From assembly GCF_901933205.1 (NCBI RefSeq), contig NC_044601.1:45109376-45173375 (forward strand): a stretch of DNA of 64,000 bases, written 5' to 3'. This DNA comes from Camarhynchus parvulus (lineage: Eukaryota; Chordata; Aves; Passeriformes; Thraupidae). A program made the translations under genes and the position numbers. Every line of letters starts with the position of its first letter. Within the stretch, counting starts at the first letter, position 1. Below the pieces are notes generated by a model. It saw nothing but the letters and a program-made list of their open reading frames with translations. It was not told the origin of the DNA and searched no databases. Of the stretch, positions 11,411 to 23,907 are shown piece by piece.

Positions 11411-14400
11411 TTCATTTACCTTGAGGTGAGAGAACACTTTTTTTTGTTTCTAAAAAGAAATGCTCAAGTGCATGGATAACAAAGTTTTAAGACTTCAAAA
11501 TCAGTGTGGATTAACCTAGAGCAGCAGTAAAGCAAAATTTGTCTTGGTAGACAGTAAGAAGTGATTAACACAATTGTCTTACTTTTATTAAAATCTTTCT
11601 GTCTTCAACTTAATTTCCAACAAATGGTTTTGTAGAAGCATGACAAAGGAACACTGGTATATAGCTAACTGCATTAATATTTTTAAAAAGTAATTAATAT
11701 GATAAATTTTGCTCTTTTATCTCAATCCCATTGGATTTACTTTAGCAGATGTCAGCATCTTAACTGCAGTTGGAGCCTGTATTCTGAAATAATTGTTGAA
11801 CCTGAAGTAGTTTATGATCAGCTCCAGTGATGATGTGCTGGATATTATAACCTAGAAAACAGAGTATTACAGGCACGCTCAGCCCACAGATGTTGCTGTG
11901 TTCGTTTTTGGTATCCTGGAAAAAAGATATTGAAAACAGCTGCTTTTCCTGTTAGTGCACCGGATGCTTATCTCCTTGTTCTCTATATCAAAATATCAGT
12001 GTCAAAATTTACTATTTTAAATGAACTGGAGATACTTTGATCTAGAGATAAAATGGTTCAGTCAATATTATGTAACAGCTACCCTTAGAATATTTTAAAA
12101 CAAAATTTTTAAAAAAATTATTCTGTTACAATATGAAAAACATGAATTAAAGTGAAATAAAGCAAGATAGGACCTTCACAAAATAATTTTGAATCAAGAA
12201 ATTATTTTGAAATTAAATAGAAAATGCATTTTCAGAAACAATTTTAGTTTAAGTGGTTTTCCATTTTGGATTCTCAGGGAATTAAAAATCTGTATTTTTT
12301 TTCCTAATTCCATGGAAACAAAATTCAAAGTTTTACTACAATCTGTAAGGTGAAAGAGAATTCAGAGTGCTCACAGGCATAAAATGTTGCTTGGACCCTT
12401 GGAAACCTTGAAGATAAGTATTAAAAGTAAGATGCAAGATAGAGAAAATGTAAGGAACTTTCAAAATGCATCTGTGAAATGAAAAGGGATCATATGAGCA
12501 ACAGTACCATAACTGAACAAAGAGACGAGGGGAAAGAGCACAGAAAATAGGGAGGGAGAAGGTGACATCTAAAGGTCTATATGTTGTTGCAGAAGATGTG
12601 TACAGCATTTATTTGAGAATTAAAGGAAGATTTCATACACCTGTATGTCTTTGGCAGATCATGAGTGGTGACTTACAGCAATTAATGAACTTTTTGATTC
12701 TATTCTGGGAATAATCACAAAAGTAGTGTTGCTCACAAATGTGCTTGTTTGACAAAATGTATAAACACATTTGTTAAGGACTCATCTCCCAGATGTCCTC
12801 AATTTTGCATGCAGTCAGCAAAAGCAATTGACAACCTCCCTTGGGTCAAAAAAAGGCCCATTAGAAGCATTGCTCTCCTACCCATCTGCTGAAACTGTTA
12901 TCTGAGGCAGCTAATTATATGTTTCACTCTTTTATTTCCAGAATCAAATATACCTCTCAGTCTCTGTATCATTGATTACATTAACTGGAAACATTTGCAG
13001 GAATCATGGACAGTGAACTTTGCTTCACCCTGAAGACAGGGATAATGGTCCTTCCATCTTTTTTTTTTTTCCACTTTGTAATACTGTTTAGGACAGGGAG
13101 CGTTAATAGGGAAAATTCAAAAAAAGACAAGCTTTTTTGCATATATTGCATTGCCCATCATGGACAGAAAATCTGACTTGGCCTAAATTCAGGAAAATCT
13201 AGGGCTTCTCAGGACTTTGTCCTAACCACTCCCAGTTCTACTTAATCATAAAGTCAGATATCTGGCATACTTCTTGCATGATATACAGTTAAGAATGTTG
13301 GTCATGAGATGATTAATAAAGTACCTTCTATTGGAACATCAATATAGGCCTGTTTAATATTTTTTCTTCCTGCTTAGCAGTCCACAGCAACCGGGGGCTC
13401 ACTGGATTGCAAGAGGGAAGTGCTCCTGAAATCTGCAAGGGATTTCCCTGGAGAGGGACACTGCTGGTGAACAGCAGTGTGTGCTAGGAAAGCGTTGCTG
13501 AAGACCTGGAGTGGCCACAAGTCAGCACAGAAGAATAGTGGGGAAGATGTATCACTGACAATGGGCTATTGGATGTAACCTAAACCACCAACAGGCACTT
13601 TTACTGTAATTGTACATGTTAAACGCCATGACCAAAATAGCCTTTATCAGGAAGATACTGGTTGACTGGCATACCTTACTCCACACTAGAAATAATTTGC
13701 CTTAGTTACCAAAACATTGTTTGAATATTTTCCAAAGCGCGGTGTTGAAAAAAAGAACAAACCATGAACATAGTTTAATCCAGCAGAAATTAGTGCTAAC
13801 ATTGTTAGTTTTTCTCATTGGAAGATGTCCTACAGAGTCCAGATAGTATATTCAGAGAATTACATTATTTGTGAGAAATACATTCAACAACTGTTTTCAT
13901 ATTATTTACCACTATCCCTAGCCAAAAGTCCCATATAAGCCATGGGATGCAGCACAAAATTTCTGATCTTTTGTTCTTTGGGCTTCTTTTCAGTATGAAC
14001 AATTTCAGCTTCATTGAAAACGCTCATTTGGAGATCATATGAAATCAGAAAATTTCCAGAGTCATTGTTATTAGAATTGGTCTTAAATCAGAGCAGTATG
14101 TTCAGCTGCATGTTCTCCCTTGTTCCGCAAGAGGTTCTTAGATTAGATTCATAAAGCTGTTTACTTTCTTTTTATTGTCCCTTCCTTATTTTGACTGATA
14201 GTTTTGTTTTATATTATCTGATGGATATATATGCAAACTAACAGAACCTATGGGAATACATAGAGATTGAAACTAATTTTCTTTATTATGAAAACTTTAT
14301 ATACCTTCATAGAAAATTTGCTACTTGAAGTTAAATTAAAAGTTTAAAATAAAATTAAGTGGGTTTTGTGATGTTCCTGAAATTCAAGAGAAAACTTTAA

Positions 14401-14417
14401 ACGATCCTTGGGAATGT
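11411..14417. other. AT-rich DNA without recognisable features
   Basis: Three kilobases of CpG-poor sequence with short poly-A and poly-T runs. No transposon, RNA gene or exon is recognised. The longest frames are under 95 residues and unconvincing. Confidence 0.55.
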
Positions 14418-14890
14418 CATAGGATCATAGAATGGTTTTGCAGAAGGGACCTCAAGGATCATCTAGTTCCAACCTCCCTGTTGTCTGCAAAGACACCCTT
14501 CATTAGACAAGTTTGTTCAGAGCCCCATCCAACATCACCTTGAGCACTTCCTCAGATGGGACATCCACAGCTTGTCCGAGCAACTTGTTCACCACCTCAC
14601 CACCCTTATGGTAAAGAAATTTTTCCTAATATCTAATCTAAACCTACTTCCTTTGAGTTTGAATCCATTGTGTCTTGTCCTGTCACCTTATAACAAGTCT
14701 CTGTGCTTCTTGTAGAATCGCATCAAGTAGTGTATTGATGGCTGCAGTTAGGTCACTCCAAGGCCTGAACAATCCCAATTCTTCTGGCCTTTCCACACAG
14801 GAAAGATGCTGTACCTTAGTTCTACTGTGTTGTGTCAGTATTAACCATGCAGATCTTTATGGTGTTGGAAAGTTGCTTATTTTGAGCTAG
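14418..14890 (-). mobile_element. CR1 LINE, 3' fragment
   Basis: The plus strand begins with two copies of the inverted CR1 terminal octamer (CATAGGAT at 14418 and CATAGAAT at 14426). It continues with the standard avian CR1 3' block read backwards (GGGACCTCAAGGATCATCTA, then CCAACATCACCTTGAGCAC, then TTTTTCCTAATATCTAATCT). The element therefore lies on the minus strand with its 3' end at 14418. CR1 is the main non-LTR retrotransposon of birds. This copy keeps only the end of ORF2 plus the 3' UTR and is full of stops. The 5' edge near 14890 is approximate. Confidence 0.85.
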
Positions 14891-17800
14891 GTGACCAAAA
14901 CCTTCCTTATGATGGCACCACTTCACTTAGGGAAGACTCCAGGCTAGGAATATAGAAGAAAAACATTTAATGTTAAAGGCTTGTGTAGTCTCCCCTTGGA
15001 TTTTCTGACATCACTTCTGACATTCCTCAATCTGAAATTCTTAGTCGCATGAGACATACTCACACTAAGACAGTAGAAATTTGTTCAATAATGTGGGAAC
15101 AACATCGTTGAGCTTCTAAGTAGCTTTAAAGCTAAGAGAAGAAAATTGCAACTTATTCTCTGTGCAGTACATCAGAGACGTACTTAATTGTACAAACGTA
15201 TTTTCTTTGCTTATCTGCTGGTAGTTGTGTGTTATCAGCTGTGAAATTGGTTACAGTGCTGGAAACAATCCCTTTCAGCACAGGCTTTGTATTCTTGTTC
15301 TTTCCATGGGAATTTTGAAACTGCTGGCAGGGTATTTATTATACTTTGCTGACACACCAGTAAAAATACATATAAAAACTGTTTCAGAGTTTTAGGTCAA
15401 ATTTTTGCTCTTCACTATGCTAATATTAATACAGAGGAAAGCTACTGCATTTCTACTTGTGTAACCTAAACCAGAGCTTTGCCTTAAGGAACATGAGTGT
15501 AAGTGGCAAGGTATTAAAAACACAGATGCAGAGAGAGAGGTCCATGTGTGGAAATGGTTTATATTAAGAAGCAGTTGCTGAAACAAATGAGAGTTTTGCC
15601 CATGCAAGGCCCACTTCTTGATTTTGTATTTTTCTTTGTGACTTCTAGTTTTAGAGACATCTATAATTAAGACAATTTGTTCTGCCTAGTCATGACTGCT
15701 TGAGATCACTTCTCATCTCCTTGGCATTCTAGGTATTTTTCTGGACTGACCCGGAACCAAACTTCCAATTGTAATTGTCCATATGTTCAACCAGTATTGA
15801 CAGTGGAGCTGTGATTTTTTAATATCTTCAGAGGATTACTTCCAGTCAGTCACAAATGTTAATTGTAACAACTGGCTGCATAGGATATATAAAACTTTCT
15901 GTTTCCTTGTACATAAAAGGATCACTAAATTCTCTGCTCAAACTTTCAGTGTGTCATTGTAATACCTGAAGGAATTTCTAAGGAGAAAAAGTTCAGTGAA
16001 AAAAAATTCAGGCCTGACCATGCTGAACAGAGATGATATAAAATATTAACCAAAGTGATTTCTGTTTTCAATAGCCTCCTGAGCAACTTGGCACGAAGGT
16101 TCAACATTTCTAGTAATAAGATAATGATAGGTGAGTAATACTGCAATAATAGATTGGTAGGCTAGCATGAGGTGAATAACATTCTTATTTTTTTATTACT
16201 TTTCTTAGATTACTTTTCTTAGACCTTGGACACCAGAGTCAGATCTTCCATTCCCTCTATCAAAATATTCCTCACGATCAAGAATGACTGTGGAAAAAGG
16301 TGTCAGTCATGGAGTCAATACTGAATTGTAAGAAGCAATCATAATAATACTAAATTTGGTAAATTTTGAATGTTTTCTTTTTCTGAAATTATTTTCATAT
16401 AACTTAAACCCTAGGAGAATAATAGAATTGCTTTGAAGATTAATTCTGCTCTTTTGTCAGTTCATAGGACTGTGGGCTGTTTCCCCAGGCTCAGCCACGT
16501 TTATGCTTGGGAGAAGTCACCTCATGACTTGTGTCTTTGAAGTCTATAACTGCTAATATTTTGCATTGAAAGATGAAATTGTGCCTATGGAGTAGACGTG
16601 TCTCTTGTCACTCTTTACCACCAGGCTGAGTTTGGATGGTGTCTAGGGAGTGTGAGTGTATGCAAGTGGGCTCATGAAGTTAGCAGAGCCCTGGGCATGT
16701 GCCAGGAACCTCCATCTTTGCTTGCTGCTAATACTTTCTAAAATAGGAAACAATGATGCATTTGTTCCAAAATCCTCCACAGAGCAGGGAATATTATTTT
16801 ATGCATAGTAATCCAACATAAATGTAAGGGATTTTTCTTGGTCAATATGAGGAGGAGGCAAGTCCTGAAAACAAAGTGTTTTGTTATCCATGCCTGAATT
16901 TGTCTGATCCCGGAGTAACCATGAAACATTCCTAAATCCTGTTGTGTCCTCATAATGTTCTGAAAGACATCATAAGCTCAGTGTAAGCGCAAGCTCCTCC
17001 TTCTGTGGCCCACTCAACAAGAGACTTTTTGCTGTCCCAGGTCATGACAATGTCTCAGTGGCAAATGGGGCACATGGAGGTAATGTGGCTTGGCAGATTC
17101 TTCCAAAGCTCATCCACATTGCAGCAGAGCATATCCTAGAGAATGTTTAAATACTTGGTGTGCACATTAGCTTTTCCCAGAAAAAGCTAGTTGAATGGCC
17201 TCAAAATTCTCAAAAAGCCCAGTGGGTAAGCAGTGGTGGACTAAGCGAGAAGTTGGCTTCAAAGCCACTTGGCATTGCAAGGTTGATATTATCACCTCAA
17301 GATTAATATTTGCTTAAAAATAGCTCTGTTTTGAGCAAATTATAAATTTTGCGAAAATTTTCTGCCTTCTGAGGAAGCACAGTTATTTGTCTTGCCACTT
17401 TGCACTGTTTTTCTCTTTGACCTCTATATTTTTAAATAATTTGAGCAAGCAACCAAAAACCTCTCACCAATAACCATGGAAGAAACAGTAGTCTTCTGAG
17501 TTCCAGATACATGCATTGGTGTAAGCTTTGTGTGTGCATTATTATTTATTATCATAAATGGCAATGTCTACTAGCATATGCAGAATTACTCATAATTTAG
17601 TAGATTTGTTAAAGCTGATGTTATTTCATGCAAATGTATTTTGAGCATGTCTCTTAGAGTGGCGCCAGAAGTGAAATAAATTTCACTGCTCAACTTCTTT
17701 GCTGTGGCTGACTGAATGACTTCAGGCATGTCTGTGAGCAATACTTCAGTCTCTGGTGCAATATGGCTTATTTGTGAAAAATTAATTTTTACCAGGGAAG

Positions 17801-20800
17801 CATGGAAAACAGTGCAAAATAGGTGAAGGAAGGACAGTTATCAGGATGCCACATTTAACATAGAACATATGGCAAAGGAGGCTTTTTGACATCTGTCTTT
17901 AGAGCTAAATTAATGAAAGATTTAAAAAATCTTGTATAGTTTGGAAAAGTAATAAGTACCTAAGAAAAATGCCATAATTCTTATTACATCCACTGGCAAT
18001 ACAATTGAAATAAGATGGAAGAATTATGTTTCTATTAACTATTCTATTCTTCTCATATACTGTGGAGTGCTAAGAACCATTAATCACACAGCTACCAAGC
18101 TGATACTGTCATGGCATTGGCACTGGGCTCAGTTGCATCAGTGCTGTTGAACAGCAAATAGACAAATAAGCCTAGGACAGAACTAGCTGCAATAACAGAT
18201 GATTCACATGAGATCAAGTAAAGACATAAACACAGACTGAAACAAACCAGAGCAGCTTTTGTGCACAAAAGGATAAGCACTATAGAAATTATGGGAGAGC
18301 ATTTAATGGTCTCTTCTTTCAAGATTTTGTGTCCAGAAAAGAAATCACTGTGCAAAAATATACAGGTAATGCTAGAACCATCCCCATCTTAGTGGATGGT
18401 GAGGGCTGACAATCTTTTTTGTGGGTTTGCATTCACTAACACTTGCTAGGAGATTCACAGCATTATGAAAATTGAATATTATATACAATTTTAGCCATGA
18501 CCAAGGGAAGTAGCTCAGAACCATAGTGCAGCAAGCTTTAATTAAAAGTAAAAGCAGGAAGAATTTGCAAGACAACCTAGTAAGATGCTCTGGACAAACA
18601 TTATGTAATGGGTTTTGAGTGTGGGTGTTTTGGGATGATATCTAGCAAAAAGTGGGTCTCAGAGAGGATATCTTCACAGGACAGCTGGGAAGAGCGGAGA
18701 CCCCCTTATCTGCTGTTTGAAGGCAAGGAATAGAGTGAATGGAATAAAGCACTGTTAATAATGTAACATAATGGTAAGGTGATTCCAGGCTCACTTCCAT
18801 CTTGCATTCCATGAAAGAAGAGATACGTCATTCATATAAAGATGGTTTTGGAGGTAATTCCTACCTGCTTGAAGAACAACAGCTGGAAAACATCTCTGTG
18901 TTTAAACAAATACAATTGCTACCAATAAGTAGCAAATCCTTTCAAGAGGAAACTTTAAAAAAATCCAAACTTGAGAATCATGCAGAGAGAGGGAATTTTA
19001 AATTAAGTTATACAACTAACAGAATGGATGAGCAATATGGTAGCTATTAAAAACCAGACAAACTATACATATGTATTGTTCAAATCTAAAATAAAATTGC
19101 ATGATGTGGAAGAGAGAGAATTGCCCTGTAATTACACTGATAATTGAATGTGTTTAGCTTGAAACAGAAAAAGAGATGTGTACTAGTTTTGGAACTCAAG
19201 TACACATATTCCTGCATTTGTGTAGTTCATTTTCATATTAACTATTTATTGTCACTAAAATTGTGCAGCCATGTTCATAAATTTTAGGTTAAGCAAAGTT
19301 GCAAACTTTTTCCTGAACACATCTGCTGCACAGCCTATGTTATCCAGCTCCAAAGGACGAAAAAAAGAAAAAGAAAAAAAAAAGAAAAAAAAGTATGTAT
19401 TGTGCCTTTCTACTGTGTACTATTTTTAGAGGAGAAATATGTACAAAAGAAGGAAGTAAAGTTGCCATAGCACCCATTTGTATGTTAGTAGCTGAAGGAG
19501 TGTGCACTTCTCTGTGGGATCCTAATGGGCATCAGAGACATGGATGTGCTCCATGACTTCTTGCATCCTATGGATGAAGAGAAATCACCAAAGACAAGGC
19601 AAGGCATTTTTTTCTTGGTTCCTGAAACTTGTTTTGATGCTCTTTTTGGCTACCTAAAAACAGAGACCAGAAAAAATTAAGGGAACAAAAAGCAATTATA
19701 TATATTGAAGGTCCTTCAGGTACTTTTAGGGCAGACAAAGCCTCCCCAGGGACTACATCCAAAATGGACGATGGGTCACGGGTTTTTGTACTTATATAAA
19801 TTTGGTCTGTTTGCATTTTGGGAGTTAATCTTCCGATTATAGCTGCAGATAATGAAGTCATTTACCCCAAGTTTGCTCCCACCCCTAACTCATTTTTGGC
19901 TACATTTCTCAGGGCCTGAGACAGTGAGGAGTCCTTGATACCAGGCCTGGAGAGGAATTGTTTTGTCTGACCAAAATGGGAAAGCAGTAACTAGCACTCT
20001 ATATGGAGTTTAGAGTTACACACCAAAGAATTGCAGGATTAGGAATATATGAAAAATATAAAACCTAAAAATATAAAAGCTAAAGGCATCAGTTTCCTCA
20101 GCAGTGTCAATCAGAGACTCACAGTGAAAGTCTAGACCCAATGTCTGTGAAGAGTGAGACATAACAGGGAACTGAGCCACAATGACACACAAATGCTGAG
20201 GAGGTCCTTACAGAGAGGTCACCAGCATCAAGTGTAGAGCAAAGCTGTGTCTAAGCTTCCATTCCTTCTGGAGTACTTTCATTGCTTGGGATTTAATCTT
20301 TGGCTGCCAAGCTCGGCCAGGATCCTTCTCTTTAAAACACAACCACCAAAGCCTGCTGTCTTTGGTAGCCTTCAAATCTGTTAATCAAAATATAGAATGA
20401 GATACTCACACACTGCCTGTGAAGAGAGAGGCACATCTCTTAGACTTTGGTGCAGAAAAGTGCCACAACCTCTGCTGCAGAAGAATACAGCCTGCATAGC
20501 CACTGTGCAGCCCTCCTACAGCCAAAACCATGAGATTATATGCACACTGGCAACTGGACATGGACAAGATTTTTATGTAGAAGTTGGTGCATAAATACTC
20601 AAAGTGCAGCAAAACTTTGCAGCTAATGCAGTGGGCTTTTTCTGGATTATTTTATTGAATTTGAGTACTTCTAAGAGTGTTTTTACATGTCAAAGTTTCT
20701 AATTCCTTCCCATTCTTCCACCTCCATGTGCACTGTCTCTTGAAGGTCAGCCAGAGCAACAACCCAAAACCTATTATGTTTTCTGATCTAGGTACTATGC

Positions 20801-21968
20801 CCATAATCTCACCAATGAGACTCACACTCTTTCTCACCCAGAAACACCTCCACATTTGGATGACATTTTCTGCAGGGGTTTTCCTGACAGAATGTTCTCC
20901 CTAGCATGCTACACTAGGAAATTTTACTGTGAAGAGGAAACCCTTGCCCCATCTGTTGGGAGGTGACAATGACATTTTAATTTCACATTTAAAGGCATGA
21001 TGCAGGCTAGAGTCATGTAACTTTATTACTTGTTTAATATGAAAAAAAAATTCATTCTACTCACTTGTGGCTTCCCCATCTGGAGGGCATTGAGCTAGTC
21101 TTAAGGAGAGCTCTGACAGGCATACTGGATGGATCAGATCCCTGCCTGTGTCAGTGGGATGTGCACACTACTGGTATTTTTAGTACAGCACCAAAGAGAG
21201 ACTATGCCCTTCCATTGACTGACATTCCCAAACGAATTAGGGTATCCCAGTGTTTAGAATTTGTAAACTGATTAAAACCAAAATCAAATCACATGCTGCT
21301 AAGTTACACCACCTCCTTGCAGGATAACAATGTTTTAGAGTTTTGTGTTTAAGCCCTAGGAAAAAGGGCATGTATTGCGATGTGTATTTCAACCAAAGTA
21401 AATAAGGCAGCAAAGAGGAAAGGGCAATTTTAGATGACTAATGGAGAGAGCTCTGCAAGGAGAGCATGTGCCACTTAGCAAGGCCTGGGGCTCTCATGGC
21501 CCCAGGGGAGGTTCTGCTGCTGCTTTAGTGCTGTGCATCAGGACACTCCCCCTGATGCATGGCTGGCTGCATCATGATGCAAGGTGCATCATGGGAACCT
21601 GAGTGGGTCTACTCTCAGCTGGCTTTGAATGCCTCCCTGACAGACATCTGCATCCGAACTGGACAAAAAGCATCTCCAAAAGCTTCTGGAGAAGATATTA
21701 CTTCACTGATTTTAGGTTAGTGAGATTAATTCCATGCAGAAAAATGTCCTTGATCTTCTTTTTCACCGTTACTGTAAAGGTAATACAGATTATTGTACTT
21801 GATGTACAAAGTATTTTTATACAGCAAATGAAGCTTACCATCAGCTGTTGTGTTTTCATGTTAGGGCAGCATGTGCACTAAGGGGAGGAGAATTGGAGTT
21901 TACCAGAATTACCTGCATGCATGCACTTCATCTAACAGCCAAATTGTTAGCGCTAACTTTATTTCCAG
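14891..21968. other. AT-rich DNA without recognisable gene
   Basis: Seven kilobases of CpG-poor sequence. There is an A-rich tract at about 19359-19392 and many short frames, none with a family signature. A cluster of TGCATC/GATGCA words lies at about 21553-21595. Confidence 0.55.
19359..19392. repeat. A-rich (AAAAG)n-like tract
   Basis: Thirty-odd bases consisting only of A with scattered single G. No AATAAA precedes it closely, so it is not read as a retrogene tail. Confidence 0.8.
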
Positions 21969-22090
21969 ATCACAGAATATTCCAAGTTAGAAGGCACTTA
22001 CAAAGATCAATCCCACTCTCGAGTGAATGGTCCATTCAGGGACTGAACCCACAACCTTGGTGTTATTAACATCACACTTTCATCAGGTGA
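21969..22090 (-). mobile_element. TguSINE1-like SINE (tRNA-Ile head, CR1 tail)
   Basis: The left end reads CACAGAAT (21971-21978) followed by CCAAGTTAGAAGGCACTTAC. This is the inverted CR1-type 3' tail shared with avian CR1. The right part, read on the minus strand, matches the anticodon and T-arm region of tRNA-Ile: TTAATAACACCAAGGTT (22069-22053), then the B-box-like GGTTCAGTCC (22049-22040). A tRNA-Ile head joined to a CR1 tail is the structure described for TguSINE1 of zebra finch. The A-box end near 22080-22090 is decayed. Confidence 0.7.
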
Positions 22091-22094
22091 GTAC

Positions 22095-22360
22095 TCTCAA
22101 GTGGGTACTCCCAGGGACAATTCCAAAGTAGCAGGCCATTCCCGAAACCATCCCCTCACCTTGATTTTGAGTGGGGATTGGACTAAGCTTTCCCACATCC
22201 CAGGAGAGTAGATCCACTGCCAGTCTGTTGGATAATTGCGCTGCCTCACTCCCATTGAAGCTGTTCTGTATGAATAATTAACTAGTCATTGCAGCAGTGG
22301 TTTGAACCTGACTTGCCCACTTCCCACATGAACATGCCAACTAGCAGGATGGAGAAACAC
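22095..22360 (-). mobile_element. Two older tRNA-derived SINE remnants
   Basis: Read on the minus strand, 22242-22161 gives a decayed tRNA-like module with CTCTCCTGGGATGTGGGA followed by TCCAATCCCC, a pattern common in old amniote SINEs. A second module at about 22345-22295 gives CTGCTAGTTGGCATG and then the B-box-like AGGTTCAAACC (22309-22299). Both have the same orientation and follow the TguSINE1-like copy directly. The exact families (MIR-like or AmnSINE-like) cannot be set by eye, and edges are approximate. Confidence 0.45.
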
Positions 22361-23222
22361 TCCCTTACATTTCCCATTCCCCTGTGTGGCTCACTGAACA
22401 TTTAATTATTTATATTAAGGGATTTATGAAGCTTAAAGAGAAGAAAGGCTCATTTGGGGATAGCCTGGGGAAGGGGAGACATGAATCAAACTCCTTGCTC
22501 TGAATCAAGCCAATAGAGAATTTGAAAGTTAGTTTCTGTCTCCAGGTAAGCTTTTGCTCTTGGGACCATGGCATTAAGTCTGGTTGTGCATGCAAATGGG
22601 CGCAGGGAAAAACCTTCCTCCATGAAATACTGTAGCAATGAAGACTCGCTGTCTTCTCTCAAAAAAGGGGCAGTAGTTGAGAATCCTGGCTGCATGTAGC
22701 TGGGAGTCATGCAATTGCATACCTTAGACATTGCTGTCCCCAGCATTTCCCACCATGAAAGTGTTTCTCTTATTTAATAAAACTTTCCTACGGTGTGTAT
22801 AGGAAGTGAGAAGGGCCTCCAAAGGGACCACAAGCCTTAGTGTTACACATTTGTTGTCTCTATCCTTGTTCTTACTCTATAAATTGACCACAGGGGTTCC
22901 AGAAAATGATAACTGCCTTTAGATGCTATCATTACATTTAATACCTGATGTGAGCTTGAATCCTTCACCTGAATCAGTGTTCTTTGGCTGCCTCTCTACT
23001 GCCTAGGCTTTTGCATTTCTTTCAGATGTTGCAGTAAGAACTGCAAATAAGGGTGGGATGCCAGTGTGCATTGGGTACGTCTGTCTCTTGGTGCCTTTCT
23101 TCATAGGAGTCAGGGATCCCAGGCAAACATAGAGCCCCTGTTCAGACTGACAGTGGATGGGTGTGATCCAGTGTGAAATCAGGCATTACAGCCTTGCAGG
23201 AGACAGGGACGCCAGTCTGACA
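22361..23222. other. Spacer without recognisable features
   Basis: Moderately AT-rich sequence between the SINE cluster and the next LTR. No gene or repeat family is recognised. Confidence 0.5.
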
Positions 23223-23487
23223 TGTTGTCTTAGGCTGCAAATGCAGGATTGGCCAGGGGTGTGTATTCTATTGCCATCTCTTAGAGGTGGGGCAGTTATC
23301 CTCTGTTAATTGGGCCACCTGTTAAAACCAGCTGGGGCTGTTTTCTTTATCTCTTCCACAACCAATCCTCCCTCTGGGAAATATCTTCTGTTAATGGCCC
23401 ATTGAGTGTCACTGCATGACTGATAAAATTACATCATCCCATTGTGAGATGCTCCGCCCATAGGGAGGAGCCAGGCATTCCTACCTG

Positions 23488-23499
23488 GATATAATCTGA
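23488..23499 (+). promoter_or_regulatory. LTR TATA box
   Basis: GGATATAATCTG contains a TATAAT core. It sits about 270 bp upstream of the LTR polyA signal, and a GC-type word (CTCCGCCC) lies about 40 bp before it. This is the expected U3 promoter position for the LTR. Confidence 0.55.
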
Positions 23500-23756
23500 G
23501 ACTTGGAACACCAGAGCAGCTTTTTCCCACTGGATTCCCAGAGGAAGACCAGGGCCATCTACACTGCTGCTGGACCTTCAGAGGAAAACTGCACCCTTCT
23601 ACAGGATCGCTGCTTCAACAGAACCGCACCTGGCACTGCAACCACCACTTAATGGGACTGCTACCAGCACCCTGACCAACAGGGTATGAGGTCATATTCT
23701 GACTCTGTCAGTGCTGTTTTGTATTACTGCAAATTTTTCTTCAATTTTTTTTACTT

Positions 23757-23762
23757 AGTAAA
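23757..23762 (+). terminator. LTR polyA signal AGTAAA
   Basis: AGTAAA, a common variant of AATAAA, lies in the 3' third of the LTR after a T-rich run. Confidence 0.5.
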
Positions 23763-23857
23763 GAACTGTTATTCCTACTCCCATCTCTTTGCCTGAGATC
23801 CCCTTAATTTCAAAATGATAATAATTCAGGAGGGAGGGGGTTTACATTTTCCATTTC

Positions 23858-23895
23858 AAAAAAGGCTCCTGCCTTCCTTAGCAGGAGCCTTTTTT
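23858..23895 (+). other. Strong hairpin in the LTR 3' end
   Basis: Bases 23858-23872 pair perfectly with 23881-23895 (15 bp, arms A6-GGCTCCTGC and GCAGGAGCC-T6) around an 8-nt loop, CTTCCTTA. It lies about 100 nt beyond the polyA signal and 12 nt before the LTR end, so in U5 of the element. Confidence 0.85.
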
Positions 23896-23907
23896 CAAAC
23901 CAAGACA

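Larger units (their letters stand above)
23223..23907 (+). mobile_element. Solo LTR of an avian endogenous retrovirus, about 0.69 kb
   Basis: The order of words matches an avian LTR family that I recognise. CACCTGTTAAAACCAGC lies near 23317 and GAGATGCTCCGCCCATAGG near 23446, followed by a TATA box at about 23488. Next come CAGCACCCTGACC near 23666, AGTAAAGAACTGTTATTCC near 23757 and GGTTTACATTTTCCATTTC near 23839. A strong hairpin and an AAGACA end at 23907 follow. Polarity is plus. No internal retroviral genes flank it. The 5' end at TGTTGTC (23223) is a judgement, and no clear target-site duplication was found. Confidence 0.72.
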
